In this document: positions 13,201 to 26,159 of the stretch, piece by piece
Layout: every line of letters starts with the position of its first letter
How positions within the stretch are numbered: position 1 is the first letter of the stretch
Source of the DNA: Paragordius varius
Taxonomy: Eukaryota; Nematomorpha
Direction: 5' to 3'
NCBI GenBank assembly: GCA_964247055.1
Contig: OZ176050.1
Span: 6,076,001 to 6,140,000 of the forward strand
Length of the DNA stretch: 64,000 nucleotides
Notes under the pieces: generated by a model
The model's input: the letters and a program-made list of their open reading frames with translations, nothing else
Database searches by the model: none
What the model was told of the DNA's origin: nothing
Position numbers and translations under genes: made by a program

Positions 13201-16200
13201 TACTAAAAATTGCACCGATATTTCGAATTTCAGTACAAATGAAAAGAAGATTTTTTTAACCCATTCAAGAAATTCTTCTACAACTAGTATTTTTGTTATT
13301 TGCAGTTTTTGTTTTTAAAATATTATATACAATGAATTGTAATTTAAGTTTAAATGATTAGGATTTTGTAATTATTAATTTTTGGTTTTAGAAAATATCG
13401 ATATTTCCTCTCAATCCCCGGGTAAATTGGGTGCTAGCCCTATTATGACAAGGACAAAACAAGAAATCAAACATGGAAAAAGAGTTTGTTTTTGACATTA
13501 TTATATAACTGTTCCAAAAAGATATAAAATATTTTTGTTTAAGGTCTGTGTAAAAAAAAATTTGCAATTATTTTTAATTTCTATAGATTGCTCTAATAAA
13601 CTTTGAGGACCCTGTTTTTAAAGCCAGGTTTTTGTTGAATTCTTGTTTTTCCATTTGGTTCATTTACCTACCTGCTTACATAAAAATGTGTCAAAACAAA
13701 CAACGAGCCATGTATTGTGCTTTTGATATCCTCACAAACATTCCCACCAAAACTGCCGTTAAACAACCAAATGAAGTAAAAATGCTTTTGTATTCACAAT
13801 AAGGAATTTTGTAATAGACATATTGTAAAAATTAGAATTACAAATGAAAATATAAAAACTAAAAGACAAATATTTTTTTAATTTCCCATATTTTTTTAAC
13901 CTAAATTATTTTTATATAGACTGTAATACTAAAATTGTGAAATAATATACCATTTACAATTCAAATTCACCCTTGAACAATTCAAATTCAGTTTAAAAAT
14001 AAATTATATATTTTCGGGATAATATAATTCATCATTAATATGAAATATATCTTTATGACATAGTTTATCAGTTTTTCAGCATTATATTAATTTTAAAGAA
14101 AATTTTATATTTTGAAAATATTTAAAATAAAGGTAATTTTTAATCTTTAAAAACACATAATTTATTTTAGGATGAATTTGAATTGTTAAAGGAGTTAACT
14201 GTAAATGAAATGTAGATTGTCCTAACATCTGTCCTTATTCTGAACTCTAACATGATAGGTTATAAATCATAGTATGTCTTTATAAATTTACATTTGTTAT
14301 TACCATTTGTCTTAATAATTTAAATGTTTAATGTAAACTTGTAGACTCTAATTTTGAATTTTAATATAGATATGTTATCGGATCTTGTTGCAATTATGTT
14401 GCGTTTATAAACAACAATACTTGGCGGTTAGAGTACTACGAGAAATGCGCCGCGTGGGAATTCAACCAAATGCCGTAACATATGGATATTACAACAAGGT
14501 AATTAACAACTTTTACTCTAATAACTTTTTAGATAAAAATATCTATTAAAATATGTCTTGAACTTACTAAATTACATGGCTCCATATATCGGATCTAGGC
14601 CCTATTTGAAATTGATTATGTTTAAATAAATTTTCAATTAATGTTCTTTTAATATTTTTATCTAAATAAATATAAAGTTTATCAAAAAAATTTTTTATTT
14701 TTTTGGGCCATTATGAGGGCAAATACTCAAAATCGCTAGTAAATTTGTAAAGGTATGATGGTCCACTTTAAACGATTATATATTAAAAAGTACAACCTTA
14801 TTCAAAAATCAAGTGCTTGATCAACATGAGCTAATTAGTTTACAAGCGCTGTTTTTTTTTAAAAAAAAGGATTATTAGAACGGGTATTGGAGGGAGAATC
14901 TCACCCCATCATGACCCTTTTTGAGAAAAATTTAATAGGTATTAATTTTCAATATAATTTTCAATATTTTTTATTTTGTTTAATTTATAGGCTGTGTCTG
15001 AAAGTATGATGCCTTTTAAGCATCACCTTAACCCTTATTCAAACCAAAAAAATTTGTCGGAGCCAACAAACGAAACCGAACAACACAAAAAAAGTGCAAT
15101 ATCGCGTGACCTATTAACACACATTCATTGGAGTTTGGTTCGAAATGTCGTATTTGCCTTGGGTCATTTTCGACGCTCTTGTCCAGCTTATGTGGAACGG
15201 CGCAATTTTTATTATCAAAATCTCATCAATTATTACACAAATTATAACCAAAATCATTCTTTTAATAATCAAAAGTATTATTCAGCCAATGCGATGAATT
15301 TAGTACCGGGAATCATTACGAATCCTGCATACAAAAATATTGTTCCACAATCAATAAATCATCTCAATACACGTAAAAATAATTATTTACAAGCATTTTT
15401 TTATTGGCAATAACGTTTTTTACATAAAATATAGAATCAAATAATCAATCGAATACATTTCTAAAATGCGGCCAAGTTCCTACCCCATATACCCATAGAA
15501 AACGATTATTTAGCCACAGTAGAAAGAATATACCATCAGAGACCTGTGATGTTAATGATGCCTATTTTTCAGATCCCGAAAGTTTTTATTTATTTATTTT
15601 AACGACTTGTATTGTTAAGCTTATTTTTAATAATTATTACTTTTGTAATGCCAATTTCTATACTCTTTAGTTCTTATACCGAAACCAAAAATCAAAATGT
15701 ATCATTCGGATCCTTTGTTGATCAAATCAACAACAGCTTCTAAACAGGGTATTAACCATTAATCTGAAAAAAAAATTCATTTTATATTTATTTATATTTA
15801 TGTATATAAATTTTATTTAACAGGTAATATAATTGTTGAATATACACCATCGACGGTTCCTACCCACCCACCAAAAATATATTCTCCCCCATCGAATTCC
15901 CTATTTACATCACCTTTTGCAAAACTTGTTAGCCGAAAGTATATTAATTTTTTATTTTATCTATAAGATTATTAAAAATAAGTAATTGACATCAAATAAT
16001 TTTATCCTTAATATTATTATTTTATTAACAGATTGGACAAATTTATAAGTAAAATAGATAAGGCATTACTAACTTCATCATCATCGTCTACGGAATCAAG
16101 GACAAATACATCAATAAATAATATTGGGCAGCATAATTATGGCCAAAATCATAACTATCAGCCTAATAATTATACTAATGACTTTCGAATTCAACCACCA

Positions 16201-16276
16201 CCCCATAATCGATCCTATTCTTTGAAATCAGGTTTTTTGGATTTCGTGTTTAAAACTCAAAAAAAGTTTATGCTTA

Positions 16277-16324
<48 letters not shown>

Positions 16325-19300
16325 CATATATAATCTTTTACAATCATAGATGAAAACAATTTGGATTATTACAAACAACGTGCACAATATTCTCGTACAT
16401 CATCCACATTTCCCGGTAATATTATACATTAATTAAACATAATTTGTATTTATTTAATATGTCAATGCCTTAAAATTCAGAGGCACATAGACATAAAAGA
16501 AAAATATCTCACACTACTATACCGATACCATTGATTTCGGAAGTTTCTTTGGGCAGTCATATTTCCAGTTCTTCTCAAGCCCTGTCTCACACAGATTCTG
16601 TCGATTACGCCAATAACCGGACCCCAAAGTTTTATTTTATTTCTCTCTGTCACAAAACGTTTTAAATTTTTTTGATAAACTCATTGTGAGGAAAAAATAT
16701 ATTTATTTTATCATACCATGACCATTTTTTGAGTATAATGAAATAAATTTTTTGAATAATAATAAACAATATTATTCTTTGGATATATGTATTTAACTTT
16801 TTTTAATGTTTTTTGATCCATTATGAGGGTTGCATTAGTAAGCTATGCCCATTAACGTATGGGGAAATAAAATAATTTATGGGAGATGTTTATTTTGAAA
16901 AGCTCATTATGACTAGGGGCGTCTACTTCATAATTTTTCTTTGTTTAATAACCATGTGAAAATGTCTAACCCTTTAATATCCGTTGTAGTAAACAGGACA
17001 GATATGGTCTTGAAAATATAGGAGCTACCCCAAACAGTTTAGGAAATGCGGCGCGCCTTATGAAAAATGCTGCTGGAGCTTTGAGTTTCAAAATTAAAGG
17101 TTTCATAAATGATGCCTCTACTGCCCTAATGTCATTGGATATCGATGATTCTGGTAGATAATATATAATTTTACCGCAAAAGTCTCTCTAGTTATTTGAT
17201 AATTATTTGTCTCATAAAATTTTATGAAAACTAAATTTTATTAAAAAAAATTGCATGGTATACGATTTACATCTCGAACATTTTAATCGATCTTAAACAT
17301 TTTAATTTACCCTTGAATATTATAATTTTACCCTATAATATTTTAGTTTTTGAAAATCAATTACCTATATTTTTTGATATTTTAAAATTAAACTTTTTTT
17401 AAATTAAATTAGCCCGAAGACACATAATTTTATTGTTAATGTGAATTTGAAATGTTCAAGGGTAATTCAAAATATTTAATACTAAAAAAATGAAGGGTAT
17501 GTAGGAAATGTTATGTAAATTTATGATGTTCAATTCATTTGAGGTGTAATGGCATAGCATCTTTTTCAATGGATAAAAATTAAAATGAAAGAAATAATAA
17601 TTAAGCAGCATTATTATTTTTATAATATAATCCGTTTAAAAGATACAGACTTATCGAAATTATCGGTTATTGTTTAGTTTCAAATTTTACTATAATTTAT
17701 ATTATTATTACTTAAAAATATTCGTTATTGACAATAATAACTTTTTTATATTTTTTTGTTTTATCCAAAAATAAAAGAGACTTTATATAACCTCTATAAT
17801 ATAGATTACGAAGAAACTGATGAAAATTCAGAAAAAGTCAATCAAACTCAATTAAGCTCCGGTAATCAAATAGGACCATCACAACATTCTACAAAGGGTT
17901 CGCGTTGGGAACCTGGCCTGCTTATAGGCGATCGTTTAATGTGGGCTGATTATAATACCTATTATCAGGATTCACACCAATTATCCAACACTAGTATAAA
18001 TAACAGCAGTAAAATTTTAAAATATATAAATAATATGTAAAGAGAGGATAAATATTTTATTAAAAAAGAATATTATATTTATAAAATTTTGATTTTTCCC
18101 ACATTAACTATTTAATTATATTGTAATATTGATTCCATTAACAAGTTACCTTTTTTTCGCCTTTTTCCAAAACAAAATGATCAATATTATAAAATCATTT
18201 TAAGAATATTAATGTATTTAAAAACATATTTGTCTTTTAATTTTAACCATTTTCTGTATAATTTTTATTTTTACTGTAATGCTGCATTAGATATTGGACC
18301 TAATCAAAATAATGGTATTTCAACGGCACAACAAATTGAAAACAATAACATGCCCAATAATCCACCAAATTTGTTAGGGGGTGATACAATGTCTTACAAC
18401 TTAAACACTCGGAAATTAAGCGATGATATGCGACGGTTAGTTTTGAAAATATAGGGGTTAAAAATGTTTGATTTATATTTTTGACTCTTTTTTAACATTT
18501 TTTACTATTAATTAAACTCTACAAGATATGTGTCTTATTAAGCTGGCCACAATTTGTTTTTGAAATGTAATTTGCATATATTTTTTATTTTCATATTTAC
18601 TTTTTTATGAAATTAATTTTAATAAGTATTTTAGTCTTTCTATTTCAAATGGGTGAGTTATATCTTTAATTTCAACGTCTTATCTTTAAAACGCGAAAAA
18701 TGTATTTGAAGGCTTCATATCTTATTGCTGATCAGGATATATATTTTTCAGTGATGCAAACTCCCATATTTATAAATGTCAGTTTTAATCATAATTTTTA
18801 ACTGATACAACTTTGTAATTTCAGATTATTCAAACAAAATATTTATGAAAAAATTATATAAAAAATATTTGTATCATGTTGGTAAAATTATTTAATTTAT
18901 AGGCATACACCTCAATATCTTCAGCCGAGCGATCAACAAGGCCAATATCTTAACATAGATAATCAAAGTATATAATCACTTGATAAAATATTATTGATTC
19001 ATCTCCAATATTTATTTTTCAAACTTTTTATTTTATTATTAATTGAAAATGTTAAATGATTTGCCAGTAAGATAAAATGAAAAAAAATCTCTCTGAATTT
19101 ACCATACTTAATCGAAATCATATAAAAGAGTATTGTAGTTAAATAACTTTACGCTTTGATATTTTCATATGACAAGTATGATTTTATGTAATGTATTTAA
19201 TTTAATCATGTTTTATAAGTTTAATGTAGAAAAAAAAGCCTACATATGTTTAATGTTTAATTGGAATAAATATATATTTCACAAGTCAAAAAATATTTTC

Positions 19301-22300
19301 AAAGATGGATTATTGTACGCTATAACATTATTTTAAGGTCAAAAAAGATTATCAGTTTCATCAATTCCTGCCCACAACAATTTTTCTCTTGCCTCAAATA
19401 CCAATCAGCCTCTTAACACGAATCTCACATCTCTACCAAAATGGTTTGAAGAAACCAAACTCTTTAAATTAACCAAGGACAATACATATCTACGATCAAT
19501 CATTAAAGAATTAATTGTGCCATTAAATGGAAATGAAAAAGTATAAAATCTAAAACTATACATATATTTATTTATATGTAAATACGATATCATTAATAAT
19601 TTTATAGTATTTATTATGGTTAAGAGGAAATCTTTTTACATATACTCATTGTTTCTAATTCAATTCGATTGAAATAGTATCCTATATTAATATACTTTTT
19701 ATATTTTTAGTTTGACCCAATGAGAAAATCTAAATCCTGTTCAGAGCTTTGCAAAAAAACCAATACGTCAATCCCAGAGCAACGAATGTATATCTTATTA
19801 ACTTTAACAATTCATATCAATTTTTACATATAAATATTACTACTTTTAAAGGCGTGATGTTGTTGACTCCAAAATAAAGAATAAAATTAATGGTAAAGAC
19901 TCCCATATCAGCAGTAATGATATTCAAAGAATTACTTTCTCTACGGAAATGGTTTGTCCGCATTGCCAAAATTACATATATGATGAGGATATCATATCCG
20001 GATGGTATCCTGATGATTCCAATTTGAATACAAAGTTATTAATTGTTTTTTTAAATTCACAGGCTCTATATTAAGTTCAATCATTTTAAAAAAGAATATT
20101 TTTGCTTTAAGAATCATTGAACTGTGATATATCACCATTTTTTATGATATGTTATTTTTTACTCTTATGCACTTCATATTTTAACATTTTGTTCCAATGG
20201 ATTTATCATTTGAATATTAAAGTTTTTATTATACTGCCAAAGCTATATTAATAACTTACTCCTACAAATTTAATAGAAATATATTGATATTCTTATTGTT
20301 AAATTAATATTTACTGCTAATTTTTAACTACTTCCATATAAAAACAATGTTTTGGCGTTTTAAAATTTATTTTTGTGACAAAATAAGAATCATTGAAATA
20401 TTAAATTAATTTAAATCCAATTTTTATATTTAGATGTCGATTCTGTAAACGAAATTTTGTACCGAATCTGTCCATAAACATCCGCGTAATATCATTAATT
20501 TTTATCTTTTTATTAATGCTTTGTCAATCAGTAATCATTATTTTTTTACATTTCATATAACTTATCCTCACATTTAAATTTATGTTTTGTTAGAGGGTAA
20601 ACTACAAGAAACTTGCTTCTAAAATAGCTGATTTGCGAAATTTACTCCATAAATCTGATCAATCTATACCAAAACGTTTATCAAATACCAGCAAAGGTCA
20701 ATTATATTATTTAGACAACACATTATTTGTTATTTAAATTTTTGGAGAATTAAATTGTTGTATTGGTTATACTTAAAATTTATTATAATAAATGCTTAAT
20801 TGATTACATACATAGTAGATAGCTTAGATGTCTCGTTATACAAATCATATTCCAGTGAATCCATTATTCCCCATAAACCTTTATCATTGACAAGCCAACT
20901 CGACTTAACAGAATCCGAATATCACGAATCCTCTATGCTGGAATCGCTTCTTACTTCTTTTGCCGAAGTGCCACGGAACATCTATAATTTCCTCAATTTT
21001 TTGGAGTACTTACATGGAACAATACTAGGGTATAATGTATTATTTTGGAAAGAAACGAATTAAAATAAACACTTAACAGTTAGTTCAATAAAAGTTTAAT
21101 CCAAATGAATAAAAATAAATTTTTTGCATATTAACCGTCTCACTTTTATAATACCAAAGCTGATTTGCCATATTATCGTATAAATGTATCACATTAATTT
21201 TCTACATTTAGGCTATTTTTTAAAAATAATCAAAATATTATAACCATTTGTTCAATTTCATTTTTTCGTTTTGTTTTTATCTGTTATTTCCGGGTTAAGA
21301 GAGTTTCCGGTGGTTTTTAAATTTAGATAGGGTATAAATTTTAAAAACTGCTTTTTTGAACCAAAATTTGAACACATTATATTTTATGCGTGTATAGTGA
21401 CCAAGTCGATATCGAAAAGCAGTCCACGAATTTCGTTTATCAATACTTGAGCCCACTTGTTTTGCAAAAAGAACTTGAAAACATTTTGGATCATGAAGCC
21501 AGTGATGAATGTTTACTTAATGTGAGTTTTGTTGAACGCCATGCTTGCGTTTATTGGAATATGCTTTGGTATTTCCATCGACTTGGCTTACCAAATTTCC
21601 TACCTAATTTGCTTTATGGAAACGTTATTGATACACCTTCGGACCATATGGTATTATATAAAAATATTTATTATTATTTAGGTGTTTTTGTTCAAATTTT
21701 TGATGAGAGTTACAATGGGAAAAATACCAATAATTAATTTTTATTTTTTGTTAACTTTAAGGATAATTTTTAATACTACCCCCACATTAATTAATCATTG
21801 ATTGCCATTGTTTTTATCATTATTTGATAAACCCTTTCTTAATTATATTTTGGAATTAAGTGAATGCCGTCTGAGATTTGTTTGATAGAATAGCTAAGAG
21901 AGAAACGCTTTATTACTATTTAATTAGGTGAATGCTATTTAAATTTAAATTTTTATTGTCACAATTACTTTCATGAGATAACAGAAATTTGCTCTTAATA
22001 CTATATGAATTTACATTTTTATCCTTAAATAATGTACATTAATATTTTATAGCCTCCGAATTTAGAAATTTTAATTTTATGGGAAGATCTGATGCCATAT
22101 TTACGGGAAACAGTGGATGTTTGTGACATTCCTCTTTACATTTGTCAGTACATGCATCAAAGTTAGCATTTAACTCTATTTTAGATGATTTATACGGATT
22201 AATTGAAATGGCTTTCCCGGAAAAACAACTAAAACATAACCACCAAATTGATAGGGAGTAAGTTTATTTATAATATAATAATATCTCATTGCTTTTTAAC

Positions 22301-23123
22301 CAAAATTTTTTGCCATAATAATACCGGATTCTCTTTTACCTTTAGGTCTTTATCTCATTGTTTAGAAGCGATTTCAAAAAATGATTTGTTTAATGCATTA
22401 CTTCCCATTCTACAATATATTCAAAATGATAAAAGCTTGGCGGGCAAAAAAACTAAAACCACTCTTTCTCAAAAAATGATTAGAAAGCATGGGCTTTATC
22501 ATGAAATTATGTGGTTAGCCATATTGTTACATGAAAATCTTAATTATGGTATGACTATCGGGAATTTATTTTAATTTTTTTATTTCTTCTATTCATATAG
22601 TATAGGTAAAACACCTTTAAAATCTTAAATTTTTAATTATGGATTTTTAATTGCAATAGTTTCCCTATAAGGTGAACAATGTTAAAGCAAAATTATAACG
22701 ATTATGTCTTTTGTTCAGGTTTTGATTATAGTAACTGCAATTATAAACCAAATTTATATTTTATTTAAATATCTATTAAATACAACGTTTAATTATATTT
22801 TGCAATTTGCTATGTGTTAAGCCGCAAATATAAAAACCATTGATAAATATTATTTTACAATAATTTATAAAAAAATCTAAGTTATATAAATAGATTGGTT
22901 CATTTACACAAAAGTATAGTGTCATAAATTTTATCGGCAAAATTTCTGTTGACCCGTTTAGAAATATTTTATTATATTTTTAGCTGCCTATGACTACGAA
23001 TACAAACGCGCATTTCATCAACTCAAAGGAATTTTTGCCGACATTTTTTCTGATAGCGACCACCCACCCAACAATAATATACACATATATCAATCAATAT
23101 TTTGTGGGACATTCAATTTGTAG
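7276..23123 (+). CDS. DENND4: DENND4 / Crag, DENN-domain Rab exchange factor
   Basis: Assembled from 43 exons: 7276-7464, 7489-7625, 7985-8171, 8581-8707, 8797-8966, 9288-9486 (or 9498), 9616-9784, 10082-10148, 10469-10672, 10907-11000, 11411-11495, 11567-11612, 11813-11944, 12190-12337, 12424-12569, 12636-12703, 12821-12883, 13078-13286, 13392-13483, 13587-13775, 14370-14498, 14991-15372, 15435-15581, 15671-15748, 15824-15938, 16032-16231, 16350-16415, 16481-16628, 16990-17153, 17778-18008, 18291-18435, 18903-18967, 19338-19540, 19711-19787, 19852-20034, 20434-20485, 20594-20696, 20816-21029, 21398-21650, 22053-22143, 22167-22257, 22346-22548, 22984-23123. Phases agree throughout (6201 nt, 2066 residues; human DENND4C has about 1900). 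DENND4/Crag proteins are GDP-GTP exchange factors for Rab10/Rab11. Matches in order: N-terminal [13 protein letters not shown]-like [20 protein letters not shown]; u[19 protein letters not shown]; cDENN/d[18 protein letters not shown] and [12 protein letters not shown]-like [15 protein letters not shown] (about residues 908-950); a Ser/Asn-rich linker; the CPHC...[16 protein letters not shown] zinc-binding pair; and the C-terminal [15 protein letters not shown] and [13 protein letters not shown]. The start matches the family N-terminus. Two introns are only 24 and 23 nt long. Confidence 0.93.
7465..7488 (+). other. 24-nt ultra-short intron in DENND4
   Basis: The frame meets a TAA at 7474. Removing the 24 nt that begin GTTTTT and end TTAAG restores ...[19 protein letters not shown]. 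This aligns without a gap to the family sequence around GETVPEGYTCIETTPS. Length is a multiple of three, so retaining it would insert a stop without shifting the frame. Confidence 0.75.
11072..11338. mobile_element. TIR MITE, family 1, copy 1
   Basis: A 267-bp element between TACCATTTAC and its inverse GTAAATGGTA region. Long imperfect terminal inverted repeats include TTCACCCTTGAAC on one side and GTTCAAGGGTGAA on the other. It is flanked by TA on both sides, as for Tc1/mariner-type insertion. It has no coding capacity and lies in a DENND4 intron. This is the best-preserved of three related copies in this gene. Confidence 0.75.
13948..14214. mobile_element. TIR MITE, family 1, copy 2
   Basis: Same order of motifs as the copy at 11072: TACCATTTACAATTCAAATT at the left, a shared interior (CATCATTAATATGAAATATATC in two pieces), then GATGAATTTGAATTG and GTAAATGAAATGTA. 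The right end is more decayed. It lies in a later DENND4 intron. Confidence 0.65.
16279..16322. repeat. (TA)n microsatellite
   Basis: An uninterrupted TA run of about 40 bp in a DENND4 intron. It continues open in the frame of the upstream exon, which makes that exon look longer than it is. Confidence 0.9.
17261..17482. mobile_element. TIR MITE, family 1, copy 3 (degenerate)
   Basis: Begins TACGATTTACATCTCGAACA and contains TTTACCCTTGAATATT. It ends GTGAATTTGAAATGTTCAAG, then GGTAATTCAAAATATTTAAT. The same inverted-repeat logic as the copies at 11072 and 13948 holds, but with more substitutions. It lies in a DENND4 intron. Confidence 0.5.
22144..22166 (+). other. 23-nt ultra-short intron in DENND4
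   Basis: Begins GTCAGT and ends GTTAG. The unspliced frame reads ...CQYMHQS and stops. Removing 23 nt gives [23 protein letters not shown], leading in phase into the conserved SLSHCLEAI exon. The length is not a multiple of three, so splicing is needed to keep the frame. Confidence 0.75.
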
Positions 23124-25120
23124 AATAATACCTGACTCTATAATTTTGTACACTCCTTATTTATTTTATATTGTAATAAATATAATTTAAAAATTTACAC
23201 AATATAAGCGATTTGGATAAAGATACTTGTGTATATTCAGCAATAATCGAAATTATTTAAAAACATGAATTTTAGATTGCTATTAAAAATATAGCACAAA
23301 CATGTGCTCAATGGAATTAAAAAATATGAAAAAAATTGGTGACGCTATTTAAACTGTAAACTTTTCGATTTCATAACACTAGACAACAAATTTTGACTTT
23401 TTTTAACTGCCATTCTTGTAAATAATTTAGTTCATAGTACATAAATACTATATCTGAAAAGAAAATTGGTCTTATACCCAAGAATTTTTTTATTTTAGAG
23501 TTTATCGATAATTTTTGGCCCCGATTTAATAAACTCGAAATCTTCAAAATTAAAAGTTTTAGATAAGAAGCCATGTATTTTATATCATTCTAAGAGAGCA
23601 AAAAACTGTATCTTTTAAATGGTAATAAGTCATTTAAATCAATCGGATGTAAAAGTTATTTGGGTTTATATGGTCGAAATTTTAAATCCTTAAATAAGTC
23701 AAAAATTTTGACAGACAAACTAATTTGAAAATCATATAAATTATTTTAATATTATTATTAGGGTTATATTAGTAATTAATTTAAAATAAATCTTTGAAAA
23801 AGATTTTGGTTTTCTTTTTTAATAAAACTTATTTTTTTCATAATTATTTTACCTAGTGGATACTAAAATCATAGTTATAACTGAAAATTTATTATATAAT
23901 GGCTATAAAATATCAAAAATACCTAAACTTTGTTTTTGTCTTCAAAATTTTGAATTTATAAGCCAAAGAAAATAAATTAATATTGATGACATGGTAATTT
24001 TTAAAAAAAACTTAAAAATGTCTGTTTTGAGTGATATAAAAGCAGTAAGAAAATGTTTTAATCAAAAAAACTTTCTTGTGTTATCTTTTTTGGACATTCA
24101 TCACCATCTAGACAAAGTTTGAGCTATTTTCATCCATTAGTTTTAAAAATATATTAATTAAAAAAATGCTCTCGCTTCGCGCGTTTGTCGCTCTCTGTGT
24201 CCAATATTAACTGTCGATGTATATTAGTATGCATTTTATAGAGTTTTTATTACTCTTTCGAATGATATATTACAAATGGGCATTACTTGTATATTTTCAA
24301 AGAAAAACATTTTTTAGTAAAATTTTGATGAAGAGGGCGCATAATAAAAGAATCAAATTATAGAAAATTCTTACGTGGAGTTATAATTTTTATTTCAGAT
24401 TTACTGTTAAAATGATACTAAATATCAGAAAATGCAAAAAACTCGAGTGGCAGAAAAATTTGTTGTCCAGTGTAATCACCTGTTCTTTGTTTAGCTTTCT
24501 TTAATTTATTTGTTTTCATGCTAGGCCGATGCAGAATCATTTATTTTTTCACTGCTACTTTATGAACAATTATTCGAACATCTAAACCTCTTTGACGTTT
24601 TTAGATGTATTAATTAAAAAAAGATAGTTACAAATTATCAACGAAGTGTTCAATAAGGAGAACTATGGATTATGCGTTTTTTTAAATAGCTAAAAGGGTA
24701 TTTAATTTACATGTCTGTTAGCATCTATGATATTTTTATTAGTTGCATGTTTAATTGATATTGTGGAAATAGCAAAATTTTTAAAATTTAACATTAACAA
24801 ATTTCCATAGTTTTTAAATTTTAGTTGGTAAAAAAAGGCGAAACGCCGCAATTATAGAACTTAGGACACTCAATATGAGAAAAAAATTTAAATTTCATTA
24901 ATAATAGTTTAACCTTATTAATATCTAATTTAAAATTCAATAAATTATTAAAAAAATTTTGCTTTTAAAATATCAAAATTTAATTTTATAATCATTTAAT
25001 ATATTCAAACTGAACTATGTCCATTCATTTATGTTTTATTAATGGCTTATTTTCTGTCCATATATAGATATATAATTATAGGCCTTCTAATCTATATATA
25101 TATAAAAATTGAAAATGCTG
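23124..25120. other. Gene-free AT-rich region downstream of DENND4
   Basis: About 2 kb without any frame I can support as coding. Several AATAAA-like signals after the DENND4 stop could serve its polyadenylation. A slightly GC-rich patch around 24168-24205 (CTCTCGCTTCGCGCGTTTG) stands out but is not identified. Confidence 0.4.
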
Positions 25121-25484
25121 GCTATGTGATCTGGTACAGGAAAACCGGTAGACCCATTCAAATCCAAATATCGAAAAAATATAAAATGAATGCCCCGACA
25201 ATAGCTTCGCCCTTTTTTTGAAATAGGTTTCCAGTTCGGGCCCATTCCGTGTAAAAAACGCGTTTTTTTTGAAAACAGAAGTCCACAAAAATCGTGTCTT
25301 TGAGACAATTTTCCGGAGAACGTGTTGGACCATTCAATTTCAAATATGATTTTTGTTTACTTATTTTCGATTGCGCCGAACATAGTCGTCTCGCTTTTTT
25401 AATTTCGGCCCTCTTTTTACCCGCTCCCCCCGTAAAATGCCATTTTTTTCAAAAAACAAAGTCCACAAAAATAAATTTTTAAAA
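25121..25484. repeat. Relatively GC-rich direct repeat, unit I
   Basis: First of two adjacent, similarly oriented units sharing GACAATAGCTTCGCCC, CCAGTTCGGGCCCA, GAGAACGTGTTGGACC, CATAGTCGTCTCG and AAAGTCCACAAAAATAA. Its base composition is clearly richer in G+C than the surroundings. Short open frames on both strands exist but are not preserved between the two units, so I do not call a gene. Confidence 0.7.
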
Positions 25485-25630
25485 TTATTATTTGCCCTAG
25501 GTATGAGACCGTAAAAATTCAATATGGATTCCATGTATTCCCTGATAAAAGTTAAAAATTTTAGTCAAGCGTTTCTTTGATGATAGCTGCTGAGTAAGGA
25601 GCTACCCGCTAAAAATTGATTCATCATGTA

Positions 25631-25957
25631 ACTTTGTGATGTTTCCGGAAAACCGGTGAACCCAATCAAATCCAAATAAAAAAACATAATGATTAATGAA
25701 TGCCCTGACAATAGCTTCGCCCTTTTTTTGAAATAGGCCCCCAGTTCGGGCCCACCCCGTGTGAAAAACGGGCTGAGGCCATTTTCTGGAGAACGTGTTG
25801 GACCATTCAATTTCAAATATGATTTTTGTTTACTTATTTTTGATCGCGCAGAACATAGTCGTCTCGTTTTTTTGATTTAGGCCCTCTTTTTATCCGCTAC
25901 CCCCGTAAAATGCCATTTTTTTCAAAAAACAAAGTCCACAAAAATAATTTTTTAAAT
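25631..25957. repeat. Relatively GC-rich direct repeat, unit II
   Basis: Second unit. It aligns with unit I over its whole length except for a missing block of about 40 nt after the CCCGTGTGAAAAACG motif. The spacer between units is about 150 bp of ordinary AT-rich DNA. Confidence 0.7.
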
Positions 25958-26092
25958 CTATTTTCCCCCCAATTAAACAATATATTAGTATGAATGCACC
26001 GTTTTAAAATTCCTATAAAATCATATCTATTAAATAATGTTTCGAAATAATCCACATATGTGGATCATTTTATTGTCCCATATTTCAAATAA

Positions 26093-26109
26093 CCCCCCCC
26101 CCCCCCCCC
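26093..26109. repeat. C17 homopolymer beside a short palindrome
   Basis: Seventeen consecutive C, followed at once by GAAGTCCGAAGGACTTC (a 7-bp-arm hairpin) and the GC-rich GGGCTGCGTGGCAGCACGAG. Such a C run is exceptional in this sequence and may mark a repeat end or an assembly-sensitive spot. Confidence 0.8.
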
Positions 26110-26159
26110 AGAAGTCCGAAGGACTTCCTCGGGCTGCGTGGCAGCACGAGTTTTTCATA

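Noticed and set aside
22990-23190. Plus-strand ORF reading [15 protein letters not shown]
   Set aside because: The phase-matched frame gives [13 protein letters not shown] and the DENND4 C-terminus; this is another frame of the same exon.
25076-25816. Minus-strand ORFs beginning MKLNGPTRSPEN in both direct-repeat units
   Set aside because: The shared start reflects repeat homology, and the frames diverge and break between units. No family resemblance is visible.
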